A stretch of DNA of 64,000 nucleotides from Podospora comata (taxonomy: Eukaryota > Ascomycota > Sordariomycetes > Sordariales > Podosporaceae): assembly GCA_017354895.1 (NCBI GenBank), contig CP071493.1:7688001-7752000 (forward strand), written 5' to 3'. Numbering within the stretch: the stretch's first letter is position 1; every line of letters begins with the position of its first letter. The notes below the pieces were generated by a model that worked only from the letters and a program-made list of their open reading frames with translations, was not told where the DNA came from and did not search any database. The position numbers and the translations under genes are program-made. Shown piece by piece: positions 1-10,744 of the stretch.

Positions 1-485
1 CCTTCACTGCCGTGGTCATGCCAGTGCCAAGACGGGGTGAGAATGACATCTCCACGCTCCATCATCAGCTTCTGCCCCTCCACCGCGGTAAAACCGCGAG
101 ATCCCTCGACGATGAACCTCAGGGCAAAGGCCACGTGCCTGTGAGCAGGGGCAGTTTCTCCTGGCAGGATGAGCTGAAGACCGGCGTAGATGGTGTCGGT
201 GGTGTAGGGTGCCTGCATGGCAGGGTTTACTAGCATGAGCACACGACGCTCTGCCTCCTCTGCTGAAACGACAACCCCGCTTTGCATGAGCACGGGCCGG
301 AGGTCTTCGTAGGGCCAGGCGGTGACCACCGAGCTGGGGTTTGGCTTCGGTGGAACCATCTTGTTGAGGACGGTCCAGAGGGGCTCGACATTCTTGGAGG
401 CGATGTCGGTGTAGAACTGGTCTTCTGTTGAGAGTGTTGAGAAGGTTGAGCTCTTGGCTCCGGAAACATTGGCGCGGTTTGCCAT
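1..485 (-). CDS. Gentisate 1,2-dioxygenase, N-terminal part (runs off left edge)
   Basis: Cupin-fold Fe(II) dioxygenase that opens the gentisate ring to maleylpyruvate in the cytosol. The 161 visible residues start at the ATG complementary to 483-485 and stay open to the edge. What is seen: a PLW segment near residue 36, the cupin motif APAHRH at 113-117, then LRFIVEG, a TAVEGQ segment, and LTPSWHWHDHGSE at 149-161. The HRH histidines and the WHWHDHG box match the metal-binding first cupin of bacterial and fungal gentisate dioxygenases, which are normally about 340-370 residues, so roughly half is missing here. The gene is divergent from the GFA-family gene at 829, and the FAH-family hydrolase at 1710 would supply the next pathway step. 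The related 1-hydroxy-2-naphthoate dioxygenase is the main alternative. Confidence 0.88.
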   Translation of the reverse strand, partial: MANRANVSGAKSSTFSTLSTEDQFYTDIASKNVEPLWTVLNKMVPPKPNPSSVVTAWPYEDLRPVLMQSGVVVSAEEAERRVLMLVNPAMQAPYTTDTIYAGLQLILPGETAPAHRHVAFALRFIVEGSRGFTAVEGQKLMMERGDVILTPSWHWHDHGSE

Positions 486-828
486 TGTAAATTGGGTCTT
501 GTTTGGTTGTGTCTTGAGTTGGTGATGATGGTGGGTTGTTGTCGTGAATGGATATCGCTTCAACATATATTGATCATGGCCTCGCACTATTCTCCCCATA
601 TGATCGGCACCGCTATTGTTCCCATGACCGGAAGTTGTTTGCCGTGTGTAGATGGGAGATGGGGTTTGAAGCCGCCCAAAATCCGCACACGGTTAACCCG
701 AACCCGGAATGAGGGTCATGTCCACCAAGACACAGAAGAGAGGTAAAGTTCGTTTTGTTTCTCGAATTCGACGCCGTTTTACTGTTGATGCCATTCACCA
801 TTTTGAGTTGCCACTGTTGTCGGTAACA
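486..828. promoter_or_regulatory. Divergent promoter between gentisate dioxygenase and GFA gene
   Basis: This 343-bp spacer has no gene. It holds a CGG-N5-CCG inverted repeat at 690-700 with a TTAAC core, the form expected of a Zn2Cys6 dimer site. The same spacing recurs upstream of the FAD hydroxylase. Operator function is inferred. Confidence 0.35.
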
Positions 829-1368
829 ATGGCTGAAGTTGTGAAAGGATCTTGCCTCTGTGAAGGCGTCAAATTCACCGTCCAGGGAACCCCTGACGCC
901 ATCTTTATCTGCTACTGCTCACACTGCAAGAAGAATGCCGGTGCTCCAGGGCAAATCGCAAGTTTGAAACCCCCCAGTGACTTCCAAGATCTCATACTAA
1001 CGATCTCTCAGTCAGCCAAGTTCAAGTGCGAAAATGTGCACGTCTTGGAAGGAAGCGAGCATATCAATACATGGATTCTGAAAGACAACCTCAGTGGCTG
1101 TGAGAAACACAAGAAGTTCTGTTCTCGGTGCGGTTGCACATTGTGGACAATTCCTATGAAGCATTCTGGTAGCCATTGGATCGTTCGGACAGCTCTGCTG
1201 GAGAATGGGTAAGTAATATCCCGCTGCTATGGCAAGAAGGGTTCAGCTGACAGTACTGCTCTCTCCAGGTTCGACAAGTTCCCGTACAAGGCCGAGTTCT
1301 TCGCCTCTAGAAAGATGCCAGTCGCGGCAGCTATGGTCAAGTCATTCGACACAATGCCAGGTGCTTAA
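829..1368 (+). CDS. GFA/CENP-V-type zinc-binding protein
   Basis: Small protein of 141 residues after splicing, of the glutathione-dependent formaldehyde-activating (GFA) family. Introns are 962-1015 (54 nt, in frame, branch ACTAAC) and 1209-1268 (60 nt, GTAAGT to CCAG). Removing the first restores the conserved GAPGQIATKF segment. Zinc ligands are visible as CLC at residues 9-11, CYCSHC near 28-33 and CSRCGC at 80-85. Family members bind structural and catalytic zinc, and many act on glutathione or other thiol adducts; the substrate here is unknown. The start at 829 is preferred over the in-frame ATG at 709 because GFA proteins begin just before the first CxC. It lies between two ring-cleavage genes, which suggests but does not prove a detoxification role. 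Confidence 0.85.
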
Positions 1369-1709
1369 TTGGTTTTCAATATATCTTTGTCATCGTGTCC
1401 GCTTTTCGCTACGCTGTGATGTGGTGGTATGTGTTTGGTTCTATCTTCGTATCCAGCTTGCCCAACTGTGCACTCATACTTGTCTTTAAAAGTGAAGTTG
1501 GAGCAACAAAGGAAAAGCAAACCACGATCGGTAGGAACCTTGTGTAGCTGATGTCTGGCACCTGGCAAATGCTATCAGGACGTCGGTATGGCATTTTAAA
1601 AACAAGTCGGTTTGTGGTGACCACACGGAACGCAGTTCTGTCAGAGAAACAATAAATGCCAAGTTGGTTCCATGGAATTTTACTCAGTCATATTGAACAT
1701 ATGCTACTC

Positions 1710-2746
1710 CTACTCAAAGACCATCTTGTTTTTGACACTGCCCAACTCCTCAATCTTGACCTCAATAACATCGCCATTCTTGAGCCACTTTGGCTCCTTC
1801 ATACCCATGGCAACACCCGCAGGTGTGCCCGTCATGATGATGGTGCCAGCCTCGAGAGTGGTACCCTGGCTGATGAAAGCAACAATCTCCTCAGTGCTGA
1901 AAAGGAGATCGTTGGTGTTGGTGTCTTGTCGTACCTCGCCGTTGACAATGGTCTGAAGCTGGAGGTTGCCGGCGTTGCCAACAATCTTGGGGGAGACAAG
2001 CAGAGGGCCGACGGGGGCGAACTTGTCGAAGCCCTTGCTGAAGCACCACTGTGGGACACCGCCGGCGAAGGCGGGGTCACGCTGCCATTTTCTAGCAGAA
2101 ACATCGTTGGCAACGACGAAACCAGCAATGTGCTCAAGAGCCTTCTCCTTGGGAATGTTCTTGCCAGTCTTGCCGATGACGATGGTCAGCTCACCCTCGT
2201 AGTCGAGCTGGTCATCTTGGGCAAGTTTTGGGATGGGGATATCCTCCTTGTAGCCTGCGATGGAAGTGCGTGGCTTGATGAAAATGGAAGGGTATGGAGG
2301 AGGCTTGCGGCCACCTTCCTGAACTGTTGAAAATTTCATGTTAGCAGCATAATCTCTGAAATATCCCGTGTGACCTTACTGTGCTTGATGTAGTTGAGTC
2401 CGACGCACTTCACAATTGGCACATCCTCAACAGTCAACAGGGGAAGAACCTCCTGCACTTTGACCGCCTCAGATGTTGGTGTGACGTTGAAGGGGCTGCT
2501 ACCCTCGAAAACGGTGGCCTCCAGAGTGCCCTTTGCTACAGCCTCATCGAACTCGGACACCGATGAGATCTTGGGCTCGCCAAAGCGAGAGTTGCCTGCA
2601 GCATCGCGGAAGCGAATGAGACGGCCAAACGACGACATGGTACGTGTGGAGAATGATGACGAAAACTGTCTGGACAACGATGAGATGGCAGTGAATGAGC
2701 GACGCAATATTGATGACATGTCTTGGATGATGACTTTTGTTGTCAT
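1710..2746 (-). CDS. Fumarylacetoacetate-hydrolase family protein (acylpyruvase type)
   Basis: Metal-dependent C-C hydrolase of the FAH family, closest in layout to fumarylpyruvate hydrolases and acylpyruvases (FAHD1 type). One intron, 2324-2379 (56 nt), joins LNYIKH to IQEGGRKPP. Family marks are GLNY, the IFIKPRTS segment, DYEGELTIVIGK with its metal-binding Glu residues, ANDVSAR, KGFDKFAPVGP and MTGTPAGV. From 2746 the protein has 326 residues and begins with a basic, Ser/Arg-rich, acid-poor leader (SILRRSF...SRQFSSSFSTR) that looks like a mitochondrial presequence. Starting at 2719 keeps this leader; starting at 2638 (MSSFGRL) gives a 290-residue cytosolic form. Next to gentisate dioxygenase it plausibly hydrolyses maleyl- or fumarylpyruvate. 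Oxaloacetate decarboxylase activity, as in FAHD1, is an alternative. Confidence 0.9.
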
Positions 2747-3317
2747 TGTTGATTTGAGTTGCCCCTTTTCCGATAACACATCTCCCTCCCGCCTTAATTC
2801 CGCCCGCTGCCGCAAATCCACTTTCTCCCCCCGCTTGGAGGATCGGAGGTCGAACACTCGGAGCTCGCACGCCATCACGGAGATTATGTTGCCCCGAAGA
2901 GGCGATACTGACGGAGCTGAGGCATGCAATGATGCCATTCCAAATATGCCAATTGTTCCATCAATAGTTGATGTGATGGTACAAAAAAGGATGTTGAGAG
3001 GGTTCGGGTTGACCCCTTTTTCACCCCTTCCCAAAGTAAACAAACATGCCGGACAACATACCAGCACTTTCGCAAATCCGTTGTTGCGCCTGAGAAAAGA
3101 TGTGTAGTCTCCAGATGGCAGATTGAGAGCGGATCTCGAATCACTCGAGGTTTTTTCCAGGTCAAACGGATGTCAAGAGAGTCGAATCACTGCAGGAACT
3201 ACATGTGTGGCAGCCCACAATCCAATCACGATATAGTCAGGTATGTTGGAACAGAATCACGTTTAATCTTGACGTCGCTACCGATTTTCTCATTTCTCAT
3301 AAAATACATGAACTGCC
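2747..3317. other. Intergenic, no gene seen
   Basis: Upstream region of the FAH gene reaching the 3' end of the quinone oxidoreductase gene. The open frames here show no family resemblance or splice logic. I see nothing else in it. Confidence 0.5.
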
Positions 3318-4436
3318 TCATTCAGAAACCTTGATCAAAATCTTGCCAGTCGTCTTCCTTCCTTCCAAGTCCTGTGCATCAGGTCAAGTCAGTTTCTAAC
3401 TCATTTTGTCACCTGTGAAAGAATGAACTTACAATGTGTGCCTGCTTGACATCAGAGAGGGAATACAGGCCATGAATCTTGACCTTGAGGGCGCCGGATG
3501 TGAGAAGGCTGAAGAGCTCATTGGCATAGCCCTCGAACTCTTCACGGGTGGCAATGTAGCCAAAAAGAGTTGGTCTGGCAATCTTGACACACTTTGGTGC
3601 AAGGCGGCTGCAACCTGATTAGTCACTGAGATCATTTTGCAGACAGGCATTAAAACTTACTTCAAAGGCAATGGTGGGATGGGACCACTAGAGTTGCCGA
3701 ACCAAACTATGGTCCCTTTCCTCTTGACAACGGCCAAACTGCCCTCCCATGTGTCCTTTCCAACAGAGTCATAGACCACATCGACGCCTCTCCCACCAGT
3801 AATGTCCATCACTGTCTTGACCCAGTCCTTGCCCTCCTCGCTCCTGTAGTCAATGACATGGTCCGCACCGAGGCTCTTGACCAATTCAACCTTCTCTGGG
3901 CCACCAGCTGTACCAATGACCTTGGCACCGATGTGCTTGAGCAGTTGCGTCATCAAAAACCCAGCACCGCCTGCCGCCGCATGAAGCAAAACCCAGTCAC
4001 CAGGCTTGACTGTGTAGGTCTCCCTGGCGAGTGCCAGCACTGTCAGACCACTCATGAAGCTGGCAGTGGCATCTTCGTAAGACACAGTATCTGGCAGCTT
4101 GAGGGTCTTGGCTGCTGGGACCGCAGAGTACTCAGCATAACCAGCATTGGCGAGCCAAATGACTCTGTCGCCGACCTTGAGGTTGAACTCCTCCGTCTTC
4201 GGCCCGAGTGCCACCACTGTGCCGGCTGCTTCTCTGCCCAGGACCTCAGGCTTTGGTGATGGGTAGAGACCGGTGCGGAAGTATGTGTCGATATAGTTGA
4301 TGCCTGAAATCTCGTTCTTCACGAGGACCTGGCCTTCGGTTGGCTGTGGGACAGCCCAGTCGGACTTGAACTGGAGAACCTCGGGGCCACCAATCTCCTC
4401 AACCACCACGGCTCTCTGAGTTGCTGGGATAGACAT
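3318..4436 (-). CDS. NADPH:quinone oxidoreductase (zeta-crystallin type MDR)
   Basis: Medium-chain reductase of 334 residues that would reduce quinones by one electron with NADPH in the cytosol. Two introns, 3608-3660 (53 nt) and 3372-3432 (61 nt), join PPLPLN to RLAPKC and AHI to DLEGRKTTGK. The N-terminal GroES-like domain shows GINYIDTYFRTGLYP and VLGREAAGTV. The Rossmann part has HAAAGGAG, GAKVIGTAG and GADHVIDY. There is no structural zinc Cys cluster, as expected for quinone reductases. The C-terminus GRKTTGKILIKV is the family norm. It is divergent from the dienelactone hydrolase gene across a 447-bp spacer, which fits a shared role in handling quinones from aromatic breakdown. Confidence 0.93.
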
Positions 4437-4883
4437 TGTGTTGGTTTGTGAATGTCGCTAAACAAGTGGAGCGAGATGGAAAATTTCAAGTGAGACTCAG
4501 TTGAAGATCTGAAGTGAAGACACAAAATACAGTAAGAGTATTCGGTAGGAGCATGACCACAGCGAACACGTCGAATTGTTTCCACCGGATCTCATCCCTC
4601 CCCGGACAGATAGCGGCATGCAGCGTCCACTTTCAAGAGTGGAGTTGCACGGATCTGGGGCGGAGGTAGAGCGGAAGCGGTCCATTTGCGGGTCCGCACA
4701 TGTCCGACTTCGCCGGGACTTTGCGATAACACGATGCCGTCTTCCACTGTGGAAACACGATAAGGTAAACAGCACAGGTGTAACTTTGTGAATCCACCCT
4801 TTCGTTCGACGTACGACTGCCAGTTTTGCAAACACCACCAAAAAATCATCCTACCTAGCAAATATTCTTTCCCAACCGTCACC
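4437..4883. promoter_or_regulatory. Bidirectional promoter, quinone reductase / dienelactone hydrolase
   Basis: No gene in 447 bp. The inverted repeat TGCGGGTCCGCA at 4687-4698 contains CGG-N2-CCG, and the same CGG-N2-CCG spacing occurs at 13000-13007 in another divergent promoter of this block. It could be an operator for the Zn2Cys6 regulator at 8207-10744; that link is inference. Confidence 0.35.
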
Positions 4884-5671
4884 ATGAGCGGATGCTGTTT
4901 GAAGGGCTTTAAGTGGGACGGCGAGCCGCAGGGCAAGGAGGTTGAGGTGAACGGCCAGACATGCTATGTTACTGGTTCCAACCCGGATGTAGGCATCATC
5001 GTGATTCACGATCTGTATGGCTGGACCTTTGGCAACACAAGGTTGCTCGCCGACAGCTATGCCGCAGAGGTTGGGGCGACCGTCTATGTCCCCGACTTGT
5101 GAGTCTATTCTCCGCAGCATCTTTGAGCTCCTGTCGCTGACAATCTCGCAGCTTTGGTGGTGTTGTTCTGTCCGCAGATCTGATCAACAACCCGGCAGAG
5201 TGGGGCAAGCTTGATCTCCCAAACTTCATGGAGAGGAACAACAAGGCCGTCCGCGGACCAGAGATGGTTTCTTTGGCGAAGCACCTCCGCACTCAGCACG
5301 GCAAGCTTGGTGCCATTGGCTATTGCTATGGTGGCTGGGCTGCTTTCCAGCTTGGTCTCAAGTCGGATGCTCCGCTCGTCGACTGCATCGCTGCGGCTCA
5401 CCCAACTTTCCTGACGAAGGAGGAGATTTCCAATGTTGGCGTACCAGTGCAGATCATCGCCCCCGAAATTGATCCTCAGTTCACCGAAGAGCTCAAGACT
5501 TACGCTGTGACTGAGATCCCCAAGTTGGGTGTGCCTTTTGACTATCAGTATTTCCCTGGCCTGAGCCACGGTTTCTCCATCAGGGGTAACCGAGATAACC
5601 CTGCTGAGGTGAAGGGTCTCGAGAGGGCGCGGAGAGCGGCGGTGACGTGGTTCAAGGAGTGGCTCGTGTAG
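4884..5671 (+). CDS. Dienelactone hydrolase family protein
   Basis: Alpha/beta-hydrolase of 244 residues. One intron, 5099-5151 (53 nt, GTGAGT to GCAG), rebuilds VPDFFGG. The catalytic triad is visible: nucleophilic Cys130 in GYCYGG, Asp179 in APEID and His211 in GLSHGF, the Cys-Asp-His arrangement of carboxymethylenebutenolidases that hydrolyse dienelactones formed from catechols. The length is typical and the last residues (AVTWFKEWL) form the usual final helix. Many fungal members have unknown substrates, so ring-fission lactone hydrolysis is supported mainly by neighbours. Confidence 0.92.
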
Positions 5672-6583
5672 GCATGAAGCAAACAGTCTTGATAGCAACA
5701 ATACACTTACCCAACCATCCTTCCAACACAAGTTACATGTCTGATACTTGAAGTATTCTGATGGAAATCCCCTTTTTACCTAGTTGCCTTGAGCTTGAAA
5801 GCCGGTCTCTACGATAGAAAGTGGAATATTGCCTCAGCCCCCAGACACGGACGTAACATCTGTGAGAGCATTGGCAAAGTCGTCAATTTGCAGCTGCTCA
5901 GCATTGATGGCTCATGTAATGAGGCAACAACAGCTGCTGGCCTATAAGTTACAAATAGTTCACTGTGAGATGATTTGAACATTGTGAAGAAGAGGGTTCT
6001 CTCTTGACGTGCTTAAAGCCCGCTCTAGAGTCTCTGAGTGGTGCCGTTGACCATGCTTGAACGTTAGCATGCAAAGCAACACAGCAGCAGGAAAATCAAG
6101 GTGTCACATAGCACCATGGACCTTGCTAACATGTCACATGGCCGTAAGCAACAACAAGCAACAGTCCGATGGTCTCACTCCAAGGCGGCATACCTGGTTC
6201 CGCACCATCACCGCCTGCTTTGAGCCGTGGCAAACCGTGCGGAGATAGCATACAGGGCAGATTAGAAGCTTGGCATGCATTAGCATGCGTGGTACGTACC
6301 TTATCATGACCTTCTAGAACAAGCACGATGTGGTCACTCATCTCACCGCAACAACCCTTCCGGGAAAGGCCGGCTCCTTGTTATTCAAGGTTTCATCATG
6401 TATTCGTAGCCGATATCTTGATAGCAGAGTGCAGATCTCCCTTATCTACTGCTCAGTTCAGCGATTGCTTGCGGTTGTCTAGCCTGTGTGTTCCATGTTG
6501 ATACCTACCTATCCAATCCACAGAATATCCTACAGAACATCTCACAGAATATTTGACAAAAGTGACCACATACCACATCCACA
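5672..6583. other. Intergenic, 0.9 kb, no gene seen
   Basis: 3' flank of the dienelactone hydrolase gene and 5' flank of the DUF1338 gene. Several GCATGC hexamers occur near 6068, 6273 and 6282, but no coding logic or structured repeat is visible. Confidence 0.5.
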
Positions 6584-8101
6584 ATGCCTTCAGCTATCCC
6601 ACAGAACGGATCTGCCCTCCACGGGGAGCCAAAGCCGTACGCCATCTTTATGTTCCTCTCACAAGTTTTTGGCATTCAAACTCACACACCACACAGATGG
6701 GATCCAGATCACCTCCGGACTCGATTCGTGCAGGCCCTCTCAGAGATGTACAGAACCGAAGTTCCCCTCTACGGCAAGCTCGTAGACGTCGTCAACCAAG
6801 TCGATACCACCACCCTCCAGTCCCGCGGCCAAAGCCTCAACGACCTCCCCTCCCGCTTCCAGCTTGAGCGCCATGGCGCCATCAGACTGGGCACCCAGCA
6901 AGAAATGCGCATGATCAGTCGCCTCTTCGCCGTCATGGGAATGTTCCCTGTCGGCTACTACGACCTCAAAATGGTCGGTTTTCCCCTCCACGGCACGGCT
7001 TTCCGGCCCCAGACCGAAGAATCCCTCCAAAAGAACCCCTTCCGAGTCTTCACCACCGTCCTCCGACCAGACCTCATCTCCTCCCCGGAAGTCCGGAAGA
7101 TGGCCACCTCGATCCTCTCCACCAGACAGCTCTTCTCCTCCAGGCTTATCGAGCTGATCGACCAAGCGGAGACCTCTGCTCTAGCCAACCTCACGGCCGA
7201 AGACGCCAACAACCTGATTACCAAATCTCTCAAGATCTTCAAATGGCACTCCCGATCCTCTGTTCCCCTGGAGACGTACCTCACCCTGAAGAAGGAGCAC
7301 CCAATGGTAGCCGACATTGTCTGCTTTCCCTCAGCACACATCAACCACCTCACCCCGCGCACCCTCGACATCGATGCAGTCCAAGCAGGGATGATTTCCC
7401 AGGGCCTCCCAGCAAAAGACCACATCGAGGGACCTCCCAAGAGGAAGTGCGAGATCCTCCTTCGACAAACCAGCTTCAAGGCTTTGGAAGAAAGAGTCAC
7501 TTTTGCTGGTGACGCCGACCACGCCGTTGACGGGACGCACACCGCCCGGTTTGGAGAGGTGGAACAGCGCGGTGCTGCTGTGACCAGAAAAGGCAGGGAG
7601 CTCTACGATGCTTTGCTCGCCAAGGCTGTTGGTCGGAGTGAAAAGGAAGACAAGGACTCTGACAAGGTGCTGAAGGAGGTGTTTGCCGAGTACCCTGATG
7701 ACTGGGAGGTTCTTAGGAAGGAAGGGTTGGTGTATTTCCACTATCGGGTTGCTGAGGACAAGGTACCCGTTGCTGGCGCTCATAAGCTGGAGGGGTCAGT
7801 GCACGTGGATAGACTTCTGAAAGAGGGGGTTGTGACCTGCGAGCCGATCACATATGAGGATTTCCTGCCATTCTCGGCGGCGGGTATTTTCACTTCCAAC
7901 CTTGGCGGGGAGAAGGACGGTGGTACTGAGAGGAAGCTCCAAAAGACAGAAGAGGAGAGCAAGAGGAGCCGTGTGCAGCTTGAGGGGTTGCTGGGGCGCA
8001 AGATTCCAAGTGAGATTGACCTGTATGATGAGCTGCAAACTGACAGTGTGAAGGAGTGTCAGGCTCTTCTTGGGTTGAGCGAGATCGTGCTTGGGGCTTG
8101 A
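6584..8101 (+). CDS. DUF1338 protein, 2-oxoadipate dioxygenase/decarboxylase-like
   Basis: Member of the DUF1338/HglS family of Fe(II) enzymes with a VOC-like fold, which oxidise 2-oxoadipate to 2-hydroxyglutarate with loss of CO2 in lysine breakdown. The open frame is 505 residues. A probable in-frame intron at 6637-6696 (60 nt, GTACGC to CACAG) would join EPKP directly to WDPDHLRTRF, the usual family start, leaving 485 residues. Family marks are RHGAIRLGT (first metal His and the substrate-binding Arg), PVGYYDL, HGTAFRP, HLTPRTLDID (second His) and FGEVEQRG (Glu ligand). The 3' part has higher G content and more acidic helices than the 5' part. Whether it serves lysine catabolism or an aromatic route here is open. 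Confidence 0.85.
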   Translation: MPSAIPQNGSALHGEPKPYAIFMFLSQVFGIQTHTPHRWDPDHLRTRFVQALSEMYRTEVPLYGKLVDVVNQVDTTTLQSRGQSLNDLPSRFQLERHGAIRLGTQQEMRMISRLFAVMGMFPVGYYDLKMVGFPLHGTAFRPQTEESLQKNPFRVFTTVLRPDLISSPEVRKMATSILSTRQLFSSRLIELIDQAETSALANLTAEDANNLITKSLKIFKWHSRSSVPLETYLTLKKEHPMVADIVCFPSAHINHLTPRTLDIDAVQAGMISQGLPAKDHIEGPPKRKCEILLRQTSFKALEERVTFAGDADHAVDGTHTARFGEVEQRGAAVTRKGRELYDALLAKAVGRSEKEDKDSDKVLKEVFAEYPDDWEVLRKEGLVYFHYRVAEDKVPVAGAHKLEGSVHVDRLLKEGVVTCEPITYEDFLPFSAAGIFTSNLGGEKDGGTERKLQKTEEESKRSRVQLEGLLGRKIPSEIDLYDELQTDSVKECQALLGLSEIVLGA

Positions 8102-8206
8102 AGCATCTCGAGGGACTGTTTCGTAGGTAGTTTATTATGGTTATTACTTGTGCTGATGTTACATTGATTGTCGTGGCATCGTTCAGAAGCCTGTCCGTAA
8201 ATCGCG

Positions 8207-10744
8207 TTACTCAAGCTGCGAGAGGGTGAAATCATGAGGTTGGTAAAACTCCAACTGAGAAAGAAAAGGTGTCTCCCAGAACTCCGGCACATTCTCAAAG
8301 CCACCAACACCATTATTCATCATGTCTGCAGAACCTGCAAGCAGAGGGTCAAGTGCCGATGGCAACAGGTTGCTGCTGGACGTCGTTTGTTGTGGACAGG
8401 CGTATATCCTGTGAGGCGCGAGGAGAAGACTTGAATACTGCATATACGTCCCAGCCTCAACCGAGGTTGGAGGTGCCATGCCAGCAGGTGTCATTGGCTG
8501 ATCAAGGTGGGTGGCTGGGTCTGGGTCGGGTACTCGTGCCATGTTGCCTACCGCGGAGCAAGAAGGTGTCTGTATATTGGAGGCACCCCTTTCCGGGAGA
8601 AGGCGCTTCGAACTTTCTTGCAAGAGGTGGTAGGATTTGGTTGCGATGCTGCTCAGCGCCGTATACTGTGAGAGGCGACGAAGGCAGAGCTCGAGTGAGT
8701 CACGCCTGACGACAGATTCGTTGAAAGAGCATAGCAGGCCCATCAATAGGGTGCTGCCACACGTATGGAGGTCTATATGTTCGTTAGCAAGTTGTCTCCT
8801 TGTGACGTGCGTTTGGGACGATTGGACCCACAACTTATGTTGTACCACCAAGCCGCAAGACTTTGGCTGCGAATGTGAATGTCTAGACACTTGACAAGAG
8901 AATCTGCTGAGAGCACACATTGTGCCGCAATGTCCGACAGCATGAGGTCTTGTACCCGCGCAACCCTCGGATTGCCCCTTGCTTGCGGAATGACTGGTGT
9001 GTGTCGTTGCTTTTGGAAGAATTGTTCGAGTGCCGGTCTCAGTATGAGAACTCTGACGTGTAGAAATCGTGTGTAGAGCCGCCTTGCTTGCCCTGAAAAG
9101 TCCGGCGAAGAGAGGCTCCCTGGGGTCGAAGCGAGGTCCTGCTGTCCATTCTCTGCAATGTGATCATACTGAAGGTATCCAGGCAGTGCATCTCGCCATT
9201 CCATGATCCTGGTGTCCAGATCAAGCAAGGCCTGCATGTCGGAGCAGGTGTTTGTTGGGGTTTCCGCCCCATCCTCCTCTCTGTCCAACACTTGACCAAG
9301 AAACTTGTAGAGCTTGATGGTCTCGATGTAGGAAGAGATTTGACTGGGACAGTTGCTTGGCTGAGTATTTCGTTTGCCCCCAACCTCAGATAGGTACTCG
9401 TCATCAATGGCCTCCGGAAGCCTCAGCTGGTCACCTCCAGATATCATGAGTGGCCTGCCAAACGACATGGAGATTTCTCGATCCAAAAGCACACAACCAT
9501 ACCAGACTCTTACACGCATTTCTTCCTCCAACTGACTGGGGCAACACAGCAATAGCCCCTTCTTCCGAGCATCGTGTGCACTCATATGCAAGCTCATGTT
9601 CTGTGCCATCCTGATAGCCAGACCAGTGATGTTCCAACATTTTGAGAATCGCTCTGTGCTCTGGAGATAGAAGCCCATAAGCAGAAGCAGCTGGACTGAC
9701 TCGATACCAACCTCTTCGTCGATGATCTCGAGCAGATCAAACTTTTGAGTCATGTTGAAGAAACCACTGGCCCTGACTTTGTTTTCTTCCGTGCTGGGCC
9801 CAGGGGCAAACCAGGAAGCCAGTGCAAAGACAGCATTAACGGTAGCCGGGAAGGTCTTGACCAGGCTCTTTTGTCTACAAAGGCCAGAGCAGGTTCCTGT
9901 GTTTGTTTGCGATGGCTCCCATAGTTGTCGATATTGCCCCATAAACGTAGGCTGATGAAGAATGGGATATGCACGATGAACGCGGTGAAAGTACAGGTCC
10001 ACGAGCTCATCAGCATGTCGACGCAATGGCAAGGACCATGCAGCAGCGCCGACTCCGAGCAGACGGTCACAGGAACATGCCTGAGGAGTGGGAGGCGCTG
10101 CCATTCCATTTGATGGACTGGCCGTGATCCTGGGAAGGGGTCCGATCCAGGACGGGGGCTTGTCTGCGGCAAGAGTTGGCTCCAGTAACTGACGGTCAGG
10201 TGCGGACGAAGTATTTGCGTTAACAGCAGTCGGAATGGACGTCATCGGCAGTGCTGGTGGTGTAGTATTGCTGACGCTGTGATGCAAAGCACTGCCGGGC
10301 TCGGCGGTTACTTCTGGGTTGGGAGGCACCTGATTCTCTTGACACTGGTCTGGAATGATGATCACATCTTCCACCGTCATACTGGACTCGGCTTCACTCC
10401 TCTGATCGGCTGGCTGGGTCTGTTCTTCAAGCTCTTTCAATCTGGACCTTAACGAGCGAATCATACTGGATAGATAGTCAACTATGTAATCAAGAAGGGT
10501 GTCGGCTGGGCACTCACTCATGTTGCCAAGCCTTTTCCTGGATGTCCGCAAGGTACACACAGTTGGAAAGCCTCTTTTTGCAGCCAGAGCAGTAGGGAAT
10601 TGCTCCATCGCACCGGCGTTTTCTTACCCTACACTCCTCGCATGCTAAGGGGGCCCGTTTGCGCACAGTAGGTCTCTTGGGCGCCGGACCTGAACTGTCA
10701 GCGCCTGGAGCGTTGGATCGCGATCGTTTCGTTGTGGTGGACAT
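8207..10744 (-). CDS. Zn2Cys6 transcription factor with fungal-specific regulatory domain
   Basis: Nuclear regulator of 807 residues after removal of two introns, 10466-10517 (52 nt) and 8773-8834 (62 nt). The binuclear zinc cluster has Cys at 35, 38, 45, 52, 55 and 62 (CEECRVRKRRCDG...CSGC), preceded by a basic stretch. Intron 1 leads to a heptad-like helix, MIRSLRSRLKELEEQ, for dimerisation. The middle domain shows YFHRVHRAYPILHQPTFM, the SMSFGRPLMI segment and AWWYNINLHTCGS across intron 2. The C-terminus is Gln/Ser-rich and low in structure. It is the only regulator in the left block and is the natural candidate to control it. Its own upstream region carries three spaced GGGGAAC repeats. 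Confidence 0.92.
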
